This document shows positions 8,700-17,403 of a stretch of DNA of 44,151 nucleotides, piece by piece (position 1 is the first letter of the stretch; every line of letters starts with the position of its first letter). The stretch covers positions 1 to 44,151 of the forward strand of contig JACNKC010000051.1 of NCBI GenBank assembly GCA_014382245.1, given 5' to 3'. The position numbers and the translations under genes are program-made. The notes below the pieces were generated by a model. The model saw only the letters and a list, made by a program, of their open reading frames with translations, had not been told where the DNA came from and ran no database searches. The DNA comes from Pseudomonadota bacterium. GTDB lineage: Bacteria > Desulfobacterota > Binatia > UBA1149.

Positions 8700-9506
8700 A
8701 TGCAACAGGCACACGATTTCAAAGAAGAGAGCGACGTCCTGCACGAGCTGCTGGCCGCCATGGACAACGCGGCACTGGCGCGCACGACGCTGTACAAGGA
8801 CTGGACCATCAACGACGTGGTGGGCCACCTGCACTTCTGGAACCACGCAGCCGACCTGGCGTTGGCCGACGAAGACGCGTTTGCCGGGCTGATGAAAGAG
8901 TCGCTACCGGGCATTGTTGAGCTGGGCCACCCCGAGTTCACTCGGCGCTGGCTCAAGGGCTGCGAGGGAACGGAACTGGTGGCCCGCTGGCGCGGGTTCT
9001 ACCTGGAGATGGCCGAGCGTTTTGCCACCGCCGACCCGAAGCAACGGGTCAAGTGGGCCGGTCCCGACATGAGCGTGCGCAGCTCTATCACCGCCCGGCA
9101 GATGGAGACCTGGGCCCACGGCCAGGAGGTCTGGGATCTCGCGGGCCTAGAGTTCCTGGGCAAGGCCTGCCCCAACAGCGACCGCGCCAGGAACATAGTA
9201 GTGCTGGGCGTGAAGACACTGGGCTGGGCCTTTGTAAACCGCGGCCTCGAGCTGCCCGACCCCGCGCCATTTGTGAGCCTGCGGTCGCCTTCGGGCGAGC
9301 GTTGGGATTTCAACGACCCCGCCACGCCCGACCGCGTGGAAGGCGACGCGGTTGATTTCTGCCACGTCGTGACGCAGACGCGCAACGTGGCCGACACATC
9401 ACTGGTGGTAACAGGCGAAGCGGCCACGCACTGGATGCAGATAGTGCAGTGCTTCGCCGGCCCGCCCGAAGACCCCCCCGCCGCCGGTACGCGCCACGCC
9501 GCCTGA
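8700..9506 (+). CDS. TIGR03084-like DinB/maleylpyruvate-isomerase-fold protein
   Basis: A 268-residue protein resembling the TIGR03084 family within the DinB/mycothiol-dependent isomerase fold. The N-terminal helix 'ESDVLHELLAAMDNAAL' leads into 'TLYKDWTINDVVGHLHFWNHAADLAL', which has the His/Asp pattern of the metal-binding helices. 'QMETWAHGQEVWDLAGLE' supplies the third His. The C-terminal half resembles the wyosine-base-formation-type domain. Start ATG 8700 (MQQAHDF) follows the monooxygenase stop; an upstream extension lacks family resemblance. Biochemical function is unknown. Its frequent company with acyl-CoA enzymes suggests a catabolic accessory role, possibly thiol-dependent. Confidence 0.8.
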   Translation: MQQAHDFKEESDVLHELLAAMDNAALARTTLYKDWTINDVVGHLHFWNHAADLALADEDAFAGLMKESLPGIVELGHPEFTRRWLKGCEGTELVARWRGFYLEMAERFATADPKQRVKWAGPDMSVRSSITARQMETWAHGQEVWDLAGLEFLGKACPNSDRARNIVVLGVKTLGWAFVNRGLELPDPAPFVSLRSPSGERWDFNDPATPDRVEGDAVDFCHVVTQTRNVADTSLVVTGEAATHWMQIVQCFAGPPEDPPAAGTRHAA

Positions 9507-9532
9507 CAGGCAAACCAGCGAGGAACACCAGG

Positions 9533-10675
<1,143 letters not shown>

Positions 10676-10777
10676 ACGCCTGGCCGCGGCGGCGCAAGCG
10701 CCTCAGTACAGCGCAGGGCCGCGCAGCAGCGCCTTGTCAAGGTCTCACGGTTTTGTCACCTGGAAGTGCTTCATAAC

Positions 10778-10792
10778 ACAGCCTTCGGCTGT
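10778..10792. terminator. UUCG-loop hairpin between convergent genes
   Basis: ACAGCCTTCGGCTGT forms a 5-bp stem closed by a C(UUCG)G tetraloop, an exceptionally stable loop. It lies between the converging acyl-CoA dehydrogenase and beta-helix genes. No T-run follows on either strand, so termination is only likely, not shown. Confidence 0.4.
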
Positions 10793-10819
10793 CTAAGAAA
10801 CCGGGGGAAGTCCATGCTC

Positions 10820-11782
10820 TCAATCCAGTTCGCATATACCCCACGAAACTCCCGGGGCTTGGCATTGTAGACTGGTTCCGCACCTCGTATTGCGAATCTT
10901 CGGAGGACCGCAGGACATGATATCAGCGCAGTTTATTCCAGATTGAACAAGCGGATTCGTACAGTTATCAATGATGAAAGAGTCAAACGCCCTGACACGC
11001 ACTGTCGACACTATGCCGATACGACCGTTCTGAGCAACCGTAGTATTTTTGACAGTTAATACCCCGCCCGCCGCACTCGCTCCCTGCCAGCCATTACCTG
11101 TTATCGTTGAGTCCTTTATTTTCAATCGCTGTGTCAAGCTCACTCCGGTCAGAACATTATTGGTAATCGTTGACCGTTGAACCCGCCCCCCATGGGCAGC
11201 TGCTATTCCATTAGACCCGTTGCCCGTAACCGTTGAGTCCTTGACAACAATCCCGCGCGCCAAAGCCAGCGCACCAATATCGCTATTATTTTTAACGGTA
11301 GAGTTTAAAAGCGTCAATTTAATACCAGCCGAGACGCCGATAAAAGTATTTTCGATCGTAACGGAATCAAGGATGGCTCGCCTGGATACCTGGACACCCA
11401 TCATCTCACTACCCGTGATTGTCAGATTCTTGAGTTTTACCCGCCGTGCATCGTAGCTAGCATAAAAGCCGGTAACACTACCCTCGATGGTACCAGGGCC
11501 CGTAACAGTGCACGAGGCAGAGCAGAATACGACCGATTCTGTCCCGGCCGGGTAATCTAGATTGCCGGTCACAGTATAGCCGTTCAGATAAAGCGTCCCA
11601 CCCGCTACCGTCACGGCTGGCCCTTGGTGAGTAGAACAGTCGAGGTCTCCGAGTAACTCCCCTTGCGTCTTCGCCTCTATCACTTGTCCACATTCAGCGA
11701 CAGCAAACCTCTGGGCAGCGCTCGCAACAGGAGTGAGCAGAAGTACCCCAACCAGCACGCTGCAAGTGGTAAACCCCGTCAC
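10820..11782 (-). CDS. Secreted right-handed parallel beta-helix protein
   Basis: A 320-residue exported protein. The start is taken at GTG 11782 because AAAAAGGA lies 8 nt upstream and it gives a clean signal peptide (TTCSVLVGVLLLTPVASAA). A TTG at 11827 would place 15 charged residues before it. The body consists of short beta-helix coils: 'LKNLTITGSEMMGVQVSRRAILDSVTIENTFIGVSAG', 'KDSTVTGNGSNGIAAAHGG', 'QRSTITNNVLTGVSLTQ' and 'KDSTITGNGWQGASAAGG'. It ends in a Cys-rich tail (CADIMSCGPPKIRNTRCGTSLQCQ). Such folds occur in surface adhesins and polysaccharide lyases; no catalytic motif is seen. Base composition is clearly more AT-rich than flanking genes. It follows the 11852-12748 gene by 69 bp on the same strand. 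Confidence 0.85.
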   Translation of the reverse strand: MTGFTTCSVLVGVLLLTPVASAAQRFAVAECGQVIEAKTQGELLGDLDCSTHQGPAVTVAGGTLYLNGYTVTGNLDYPAGTESVVFCSASCTVTGPGTIEGSVTGFYASYDARRVKLKNLTITGSEMMGVQVSRRAILDSVTIENTFIGVSAGIKLTLLNSTVKNNSDIGALALARGIVVKDSTVTGNGSNGIAAAHGGRVQRSTITNNVLTGVSLTQRLKIKDSTITGNGWQGASAAGGVLTVKNTTVAQNGRIGIVSTVRVRAFDSFIIDNCTNPLVQSGINCADIMSCGPPKIRNTRCGTSLQCQAPGVSWGICELD

Positions 11783-11851
11783 TGGTTCATCCTTTTTGGC
11801 ACAGAGGAGCCGAGAGCCAATTAACAACCCCGTATCCGACTGGATCGCGCC

Positions 11852-12748
11852 CTACTGGCATACGCATTCGTTGTTTGTGCAGCCCGGCGAGAACGGAGCA
11901 GGGCAGATCGGCGCGGCGGGGCAGCAGACCGGGTCACTACACGTATTTCCTCCCCATTGGTTCGGATCGAACATAAGACTGGTGTTCTCAACAAGACACG
12001 GAATGGTGTGGGGGTAATTAAGATCGGTGATCTTGTTATCAAAAAACCGTATCTTTTTATCCTGCCCGACCTGGTGGAGACCTGTATTCACAACAGACAT
12101 AGTGTTGCTGGAAACATCTGGACCCCGACCACTCTTGTTGGTGTCGCGACCGGTGATCTTTATGCCACCAATGCTTGACGCTATTTCATTAGCCCGAATG
12201 AAAGACGTACTGTCGGGCATTACAACGTCAACACAGAATGCACCACAGCTCATAAAAGGATTGTTGTCTACTTTCTTTGTGTAATCCCCGGGTTCGGGGT
12301 CTCCCAGAACCCCCGTGGTCGGGGAGTTGATAGACATGGTATGAATCCGCTTCGCGTTGTGGACGGCCACGGCAATGTTGCCAGTGTAGCTCTGAATGAG
12401 GCCGCCGAATACAGTACTGTTAGGCTTAGACGCGTGGACTGCTGTAGCGCAGCCTTCAGGACTCACACACCGAATCCAGTGGTTTCTGAAATCCAGGTTA
12501 GCCCCGTCCTTCAATCTAATGCATACCGGGTCGTCTTTTGTCATCTCCACATTGCCCGTCAGGATAGTATCTGACCCGAACTTACCTCCCGGGCAGCTCG
12601 GACCGGAAATCTCATTCTGAGCGTAAGCACCCGGCGCGACGAGCAAGAGAGCGAAGACTAAGAAGATTCGGAAGACGTTCCAAAACACGGTCGTGTCTCC
12701 GATGCGGAGAACTCCGCCCCGGGACTTGAGAAAAAACATGACACTCAT
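11852..12748 (-). CDS. Secreted beta-helix-like protein with repeat-encoded leader (copy R1)
   Basis: A 298-residue exported protein of unknown function. The ATG at 12748 sits 5 nt after a perfect AAGGAGG. The first 15 residues (MSVMFFLKSRGGVLR) and the whole 5' region lie within direct repeat R1 and are the same as those of the gene at 15044-15874; the rest differs. The signal continues with 'NVFRIFLVFALLLVAPGAYAQ'. The mature part has beta-helix-type turns ('CIRLKDGANLDFRNHWIRCVSPEGCATAV', 'SIGGIKITGRDTNKSGRGPDVSSNTMSVVNTGL'), Cys pairs and a Cys-rich C terminus (CCPAAPICPAPFSPGC). It resembles the 15044 gene loosely in layout ('NCATAV..', 'SGKGP' versus 'SGRGP'). Codon use is lower in GC than the neighbourhood, suggesting acquisition. 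Confidence 0.8.
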   Translation of the reverse strand: MSVMFFLKSRGGVLRIGDTTVFWNVFRIFLVFALLLVAPGAYAQNEISGPSCPGGKFGSDTILTGNVEMTKDDPVCIRLKDGANLDFRNHWIRCVSPEGCATAVHASKPNSTVFGGLIQSYTGNIAVAVHNAKRIHTMSINSPTTGVLGDPEPGDYTKKVDNNPFMSCGAFCVDVVMPDSTSFIRANEIASSIGGIKITGRDTNKSGRGPDVSSNTMSVVNTGLHQVGQDKKIRFFDNKITDLNYPHTIPCLVENTSLMFDPNQWGGNTCSDPVCCPAAPICPAPFSPGCTNNECVCQ

Positions 12749-12814
12749 ACAACCTCCTTCGCCCTGGCGGCGAGAATCAGATGCCTGCAATCCCTTTCAA
12801 ACCATGCCACCGGC

Positions 12815-12844
12815 TTCTAACACGCCCGGGGGGGTGGCTGTCAA
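12815..12844 (-). promoter_or_regulatory. Candidate promoter with C7 tract in the spacer (R1)
   Basis: On the minus strand a perfect TTGACA (12839-12844) is followed by an 18-bp spacer containing C7 (12828-12834) and then TTAGAA (12815-12820), about 67 bp before the ATG. Length change of the C7 run would move the spacer to 17 or 19 bp. Further runs (C8 at 12864-12871, A6, A5 and C5) lie just upstream. The -10 match is weak, so promoter activity is inferred. Confidence 0.45.
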
Positions 12845-12954
12845 GGAATCCAGGCAAAAAAGCCCCCCCCGAAAAACCCCCACTTTTACTGCCTGTTTAT
12901 TTTCACTGAAGCGACGCGCGCGCAGTTTTCGAGCAGGTGCTTGCCTCAGGGCCG

Positions 12955-13102
12955 CTGGCCGCCTTCCAGAACACCCAGTTCAAGCTCGCCGAACTCGACA
13001 CCGAAATCAGCTCGGCACGCGTGGTCGACAAGTGCGGGTAGCAGCGAGGTCATGAAAATCATCATCAGCCGCGCGCTCATGGGCTGAACGCCTGGCCGCG
13101 GC
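12955..13102 (+). pseudogene. Acyl-CoA dehydrogenase 3' remnant (in R1)
   Basis: The part starting GCCGCCTTCCAGAACACC corresponds to 10361-10440 of the intact gene, then jumps to the sequence equivalent to 10623 onward, losing about 180 bp and meeting an early TAG. The last 72 bases, including the stop codon and following spacer, differ from the intact gene at one base (R2 copy). Differences in the first part are mostly at third codon positions, so it came from a separate, once-functional allele or paralogue. Confidence 0.85.
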
Positions 13103-13103
13103 C

Positions 13104-15032
13104 TCAGGGTTTTGTCGCCCTCAGCTGCCTTGATGTCTGTTTGTTAAGCTGCATGCTTGCTTGCCAGCACTGACCGCCGGGTCCGCGCAGCTGGCCCAGC
13201 ACCGGCCCGACAACCGCAGCGACACTGCCGCTTACCAAGTCGGCAGCTTTGACCTTGACACCAGCCTTGCTCAGCGCCCTGCCATTGGCCCGCATTCGTG
13301 CATTCGAGCTACTCGAAGGGCCGCGGGCTTTGTGCGCGGCACGCTTCCACCCCTGCTTCCAGCACTGATCACCCTGGCAGGGGTCTATCGACATCGAAGC
13401 CAGAGACAAGTCGGCGTCGCCCTGATCGTAAAGGCACACGCTGTAAGACCCCAGTCCCCAGCCGGGAAGAATCTCGGCGGGCTCGCTTGCGGGGCCTTCC
13501 GATTTCCAGGCCAATTTGTCTCGCGCTGGACGTGTGCCCAAGCTGACAGACGCCCTCGCCAACGGACAGCAATCGGTCTCGGGCACTGCCCCGCAAACCG
13601 GCGCCGCGGCAGTAAAAGCCTTGCCCACCACTGCCTCGCCGCAGCGATCAAAATCCGTGATCTCGCAACTGAGTTCGCCCGGCCCGTTGTAATCCCAGAC
13701 TGCGACGAATCCCGACCCTGACGAAACCAGCTTCGCAAAGATCGCAGACCCGTCCGCGTAGCCATCGAGCATGAAGTCGCGTCCGAGCAAGCTGCCATCC
13801 GCACCCACTCGCTTGGCCATCAGCGCTGGAGCCTCGCTGGGCAGGCCTTTTCTCCTGACCACGTGCCCATCGGAACTGTTCCAAGCCACCAGCACACTGC
13901 CCACGGTATTGATCGCCAGGCGTGGCCTCATCTGCAAGCCCCTGGTGGCAGAATTAAGTGCCAGCTCGGCGCCCACACGGCTGCTGTCCGCCGCAAAACG
14001 TTGAAAAAAAATGCCCATATCATCGCCAGGACCGTTGCCAGACCAGGCAACCGCGAAGCCGCCGCTTGAGTCCACGGCCAGGTCCAGGCTTCCCCATCCA
14101 CCCTGCGTTCCCTCGCTGAAGCTGTTTACCTGCCACTCGGGTTCCAATGCTGAGCCGTCAGCGCTGAACCTGCGGGCAAAAACGCCGGCCCAGGAACCGT
14201 CCTGCGATACCGAAAGATCACCCCCGGCCGGAGCGCAGCCGGGCGCGAAACTGCCCTGGTGGCAGCCGCTTGTCCACGCCAGGATAAACCCGCCGGCCGG
14301 CAGTGCCCGCACAACAGCGTAGTACTGGTGGCCGTCGGTAAAATCGGTTGGCGAGATCTCGCCGCTCAACGGGGCTCCGGTAGCGTCAAAGCGCCTGAAG
14401 CCGATTGTCATATCGTTGGGATCCGAGCCTCCATCAAGAGTCCTCGTCCATGCCGCGACCAGCGAGCCGTCGGTCAGGCAGGCCAGGTTCGCGGGCCCGA
14501 ACCACGCCTGTTGGCCCGCCAGTCCCTCGTCCAGCCTGAACTCGGAACCCGCCGGCACCCAGTCGCTGTCATACACCTGCGCGTAGACTTCCTGTTCACC
14601 CCCGGGTCCGTGCCCCGTCCACATGGCTGCCCCTCCACCCGAAGCAAAAGCACAAAGACCGTGCAGGGCCGAGCTACCGACCGAAGACATGTTTACCTGC
14701 TGTTGCGACGAGAGGGCAATACCAAGGTCGGACGAAAAAAGGCGCAGCAGAGCGTTATACTGTGGTGTAGGGGTTTCCTGCCCGGTCGTCTCGGTCCAAC
14801 CCACCACGACGTTGCCCACCGCATCGACCACCACCCGCGAGCCAGCCTGCTTCGCTGCCTCAGATTCGTTGAGAACCTGCTCCCAACTGCAGTCCTGGGC
14901 TGGCGCGGGACCAACCGCCATAAAAAAGAAGCAAGCTCCCGCCCCATAAACCACCCCCCACCATGTCCTACCGAAAAAAGGTTTCCTTCCGCCGGCTAAC
15001 CCCAAAAAACAGGTTTTAATATACGCGTGCAT
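13104..15032 (-). CDS. Secreted beta-propeller-like repeat protein
   Basis: A 642-residue exported protein of unknown function. The N terminus has a long signal region (WWGVVYGAGACFFFMAVGPAPAQ). The body carries five or more repeats of the type 'GGFAVAWSGNGPGDDMGIFFQRF...G.E..LNS', seen in many bacterial surface proteins and expected to fold as propeller blades. A Cys-rich linker (CGAVPETDCCPLARASV) leads to a C-terminal domain ending 'VVGPVLGQLRGPGGQCWQAS'. This resembles a tail common in secreted proteins of Binatota/Myxococcota-like genomes (from memory, not searched). It is 11 bp downstream of the 15044-15874 gene on the same strand, so probably cotranscribed. GC content is nearer the genome average than that of its island partners. 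Confidence 0.8.
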   Translation of the reverse strand: MHAYIKTCFLGLAGGRKPFFGRTWWGVVYGAGACFFFMAVGPAPAQDCSWEQVLNESEAAKQAGSRVVVDAVGNVVVGWTETTGQETPTPQYNALLRLFSSDLGIALSSQQQVNMSSVGSSALHGLCAFASGGGAAMWTGHGPGGEQEVYAQVYDSDWVPAGSEFRLDEGLAGQQAWFGPANLACLTDGSLVAAWTRTLDGGSDPNDMTIGFRRFDATGAPLSGEISPTDFTDGHQYYAVVRALPAGGFILAWTSGCHQGSFAPGCAPAGGDLSVSQDGSWAGVFARRFSADGSALEPEWQVNSFSEGTQGGWGSLDLAVDSSGGFAVAWSGNGPGDDMGIFFQRFAADSSRVGAELALNSATRGLQMRPRLAINTVGSVLVAWNSSDGHVVRRKGLPSEAPALMAKRVGADGSLLGRDFMLDGYADGSAIFAKLVSSGSGFVAVWDYNGPGELSCEITDFDRCGEAVVGKAFTAAAPVCGAVPETDCCPLARASVSLGTRPARDKLAWKSEGPASEPAEILPGWGLGSYSVCLYDQGDADLSLASMSIDPCQGDQCWKQGWKRAAHKARGPSSSSNARMRANGRALSKAGVKVKAADLVSGSVAAVVGPVLGQLRGPGGQCWQASMQLNKQTSRQLRATKP

Positions 15033-15043
15033 ATACCCAGGCC

Positions 15044-15874
15044 TCAGTCGTTCTCAAAAGGGGTTGCGGCAGCACATTCGTTTTGGTCTTCGCTACAACA
15101 ATAGTTATCGGTGAAAGTCTTGTTGGTGACCGTCACGTCAATTGAAGTGCTACTTACGTTGCCCTCGCAGATTATGTTGTTCAAGACCCGCAATTTGCTG
15201 CTGTCCTGGGCCCGAATCCCTGTACCGTAGCGCACCAGCACATTACGCCATACCTTTGGTCCCTTACCGCTGCTTGTGCCCGAAACTTCTATGGCAACGG
15301 GATACCCATCCACCAGGTTGCTCCTTATAAACGCAGTATTATTGACCAAGGCAACGTCAATTCCAGTAGCTCCACCGTTTTTGATGATGTTCCGCCAGAC
15401 TTTCTTCACCAACCCAGAGCTACCGGCCACACCAGTGGCACATCCGTCCATCAGCACACCCTTGACCTCGAATACGTTATCAGCGCACACCGTAAACGGT
15501 CCGGTTATACTCCCTTCTTCGAGAACACTGCCCACGCTATCTCCCTCAACTGCCGTGGCGCAATTTCCGTTCGTGCGAGTGCAGCGAATTTCAGCCCCGT
15601 TGAGGTCCGCATCGTATCCGTCCTGCAGTGCGAAACATGGGCTCGTGGCCGAATCAGTGGTGTATACAAAGCCGGAGTACCCGACAAAATCGCCGCCCCC
15701 GGCTTCGTTAATGTAGATGGTACTGGAACAATCAACGCAAGTTATACCGTCTTCGCATTCATATGACGCGTAGGAGTTCTGCAGCGAGCACAACCCAGTG
15801 GCAACTGCAGCGCACCCGAGAACAGCCACGCGGAGAACTCCGCCCCGGGACTTGAGAAAAAACATGACACTCAT
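15044..15874 (-). CDS. Secreted beta-helix-like protein with repeat-encoded leader (copy R2)
   Basis: A 276-residue exported protein. It begins with the same MSVMFFLKSRGGVLR leader, AAGGAGG ribosome site and upstream region as the 11852-12748 gene, because both lie in the 399-bp direct repeat. It then diverges into its own signal core (VAVLGCAAVATGLCSL). The mature protein is Cys-rich with beta-helix-style turns ('CFALQDGYDADLNGAEIRCTRTNGNCATAVEG', 'AFIRSNLVDGYPVAIEVSGTSSGKGPKVWRNVLVRYGTGIRAQDSSKLRVLNNII'). No enzymatic motif is visible. It is more AT-rich than the surrounding metabolic genes. It is first of a two-gene unit with the propeller-like protein. Confidence 0.8.
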   Translation of the reverse strand: MSVMFFLKSRGGVLRVAVLGCAAVATGLCSLQNSYASYECEDGITCVDCSSTIYINEAGGGDFVGYSGFVYTTDSATSPCFALQDGYDADLNGAEIRCTRTNGNCATAVEGDSVGSVLEEGSITGPFTVCADNVFEVKGVLMDGCATGVAGSSGLVKKVWRNIIKNGGATGIDVALVNNTAFIRSNLVDGYPVAIEVSGTSSGKGPKVWRNVLVRYGTGIRAQDSSKLRVLNNIICEGNVSSTSIDVTVTNKTFTDNYCCSEDQNECAAATPFEND

Positions 15875-16228
15875 ACAACCTCCTTCGCCCTGGCGGCGAG
15901 AATCAGATGCCTGCAATCCCTTTCAAACCATGCCACCGGCTTCTAACACGCCCGGGGGGGTGGCTGTCAAGGAATCCAGGCAAAAAAGCCCCCCCCGAAA
16001 AACCCCCACTTTTACTGCCTGTTTATTTTCACTGAAGCGACGCGCGCGCAGTTTTCGAGCAGGTGCTTGCCTCAGGGCCGCTGGCCGCCTTCCAGAACAC
16101 CCAGTTCAAGCTCGCCGAACTCGACACCGAAATCAGCTCGGCACGCGTGGTCGACAAGTGCGGGTAGCAGCGAGGTCATGAAGATCATCATCAGCCGCGC
16201 GCTCATGGGCTGAACGCCTGGCCGCGGC
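15830..16228. repeat. 399-bp direct repeat R2 (leader, promoter, acyl-CoA dehydrogenase remnant)
   Basis: Partner of R1 at 12704-13102. The homology with the intact acyl-CoA dehydrogenase 3' flank continues four bases past this unit, to 16232, then the aldolase gene end begins at 16239. That makes R2 look like the older junction and R1 the product of a later tandem duplication. The gene-free stretch 15875-16238 consists of this repeat plus 10 bp. Confidence 0.93.
15941..15970 (-). promoter_or_regulatory. Candidate promoter with C7 tract in the spacer (R2)
   Basis: Same arrangement as in R1: TTGACA at 15965-15970, 18-bp spacer with C7 at 15954-15960, TTAGAA at 15941-15946. Both copies have the same tract length here. 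Activity is inferred from the motifs only. Confidence 0.45.
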
Positions 16229-16232
16229 GGCG
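16084..16232 (+). pseudogene. Acyl-CoA dehydrogenase 3' remnant (in R2)
   Basis: Same internally deleted fragment as in R1. Bases 16161-16232 match 10623-10694 downstream of the intact gene with one mismatch, including the stop codon and the 'acgcctggccgcggcggcg' spacer. The first part (16084-16160) matches about 10361-10440 with mainly synonymous changes (ctg/ctc, gag/gaa, ttg/ctc, tct/tcg). Confidence 0.85.
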
Positions 16233-16238
16233 GGGGAA

Positions 16239-17210
16239 TCAATCGAGCGCCGAGTCGCCCTCGCCGCTCTGCTCGAGAAAGAAGTCGTAGCACAGGTCGC
16301 GCGCGCCGTTATCGCCGCGCACGCGCATGGCTTCGCGCGGGTGCTGGTTGAGGTGGCCGCTTATGCCGTAGATGTCGTTGAAGCCCCACTCTATCTCTTC
16401 CCGCAGCGGCACCAGTTGCTCCTGTATGGCGCGGTACACCGGGCGCACGTCAAACTTGGGGTTCTTCAGGAAGTTGAGCAGCAGCTCGAGGTTGCAGTTG
16501 CCCGCCCCGCGGCCGATGCCGTTGATGGTGGCGTCGAGCAGGTTGACGCCCTCGATGATGGCCTGCTGGGTATTTGAGAACGCCAGTTGCTGGTTGTTGT
16601 GGGCGTGGAATCCCAGCGGCTTGTCGGGCGCGTGCTCGCGGTACATGGCCAGGTAGGCGCTCACCTGCTCGGAGTAAAACGCTCCGTAGCTGTCAACGAG
16701 GTAAAGGTAGTCGACTTCAGCGGCTTCGTTCACCTGCCCCAGCGCCTCGATGAGGTCGCTCTCGATGGCGGCCGAGCAGGCCATTATGTTTATCGTAGTG
16801 CCGTAGCCGAGATCCTTTGTGCGCCGGACCAGCTCGATGCCCTTGTCGATGTCGGCCACGTAGCAGGCCGTGCGTATCATGTCGACGGGCGACTGGTCAG
16901 CCGGCACCAGCCGGTCGAGGTCAACCCGGCCCACGTCGAACATGACGGCCACGTCGGGCCGGTGTTCGCAATCGCAGGAATCCACCACGCGGCGGATGTC
17001 GTCGTCGTCGCAGAAGTTCCACTTGCCCCACTTCTCGCGCGTGTACTCGTCGCTGACGGCCAGCTTCTTACCCAGCTCGACTATGTCGACGCCCGCTTCA
17101 CAACTGGCGCGGTAGCAACCCTTGACGAAATCGTCGGTGAACTGGTACTGGTTTATCAACCCGCCGTCGCGGATGGTGCAGTCGAGGACCTTTATCTCTT
17201 CGCGGTACAT
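16239..17210 (-). CDS. DRE-TIM (HMG-CoA lyase-like) aldolase
   Basis: Metal-dependent carbon-carbon lyase of the DRE-TIM family, 323 residues. The signature 'LDCTIRDGGLINQYQF' carries the catalytic Arg-Asp pair. The C-terminal beta strand 'GFHAHNNQQLAFSN' supplies the H-x-H metal ligands, and 'INGIGRGAGNCNLELLLNFL' is the usual glycine-rich loop. The sequence is closest in style to 'aldolase catalytic domain' proteins related to 4-hydroxy-2-oxovalerate aldolase; no acyltransferase extension is present. It converges on the secreted-protein island. In the proposed ancestral order it would have faced the acyl-CoA dehydrogenase directly. The substrate is unknown. Confidence 0.88.
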   Translation of the reverse strand: MYREEIKVLDCTIRDGGLINQYQFTDDFVKGCYRASCEAGVDIVELGKKLAVSDEYTREKWGKWNFCDDDDIRRVVDSCDCEHRPDVAVMFDVGRVDLDRLVPADQSPVDMIRTACYVADIDKGIELVRRTKDLGYGTTINIMACSAAIESDLIEALGQVNEAAEVDYLYLVDSYGAFYSEQVSAYLAMYREHAPDKPLGFHAHNNQQLAFSNTQQAIIEGVNLLDATINGIGRGAGNCNLELLLNFLKNPKFDVRPVYRAIQEQLVPLREEIEWGFNDIYGISGHLNQHPREAMRVRGDNGARDLCYDFFLEQSGEGDSALD

Positions 17211-17349
17211 GTGTTCCTGTTTTCCCTTGGCTTCCCCTGCCGGGACGCCTGAACGCGGCAGTATGACGGCGACGGACAGTTGAGCAAAGCCGGCCTGCCC
17301 GCGGAACCCTCTTCCCCCCCGATCGGGTAATAATCGACCGGGACGAGCA

Positions 17350-17370
17350 CAATGGGCATCCTACCCATTG
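17350..17370. promoter_or_regulatory. Inverted repeat in divergent promoter region
   Basis: CAATGGG-7 nt-CCCATTG is a perfect 7-bp inverted repeat in the 193-bp gap between the divergent aldolase and EGF/beta-helix genes, 34 bp before the ATG at 17404. It could be an operator or a transcript hairpin. Confidence 0.35.
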
Positions 17371-17403
17371 ATTACCCCCCCATCTGTGTAGTAGTCAGTA
17401 ACC

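Larger units (their letters stand above)
12704..13102. repeat. 399-bp direct repeat R1 (leader, promoter, acyl-CoA dehydrogenase remnant)
   Basis: Matches 15830-16228 with a single difference that I could find (gaaaatc versus gaagatc near 13053), a constant offset of 3126 bp. Read on the minus strand it holds an acyl-CoA dehydrogenase gene fragment, several homopolymer tracts, a candidate promoter, a strong ribosome binding site and the first 15 codons of a secreted protein. The right edge stops 2 bp before the stop codon of the 13104-15032 gene. The non-coding stretch 12749-13103 is entirely within this unit. Confidence 0.93.
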
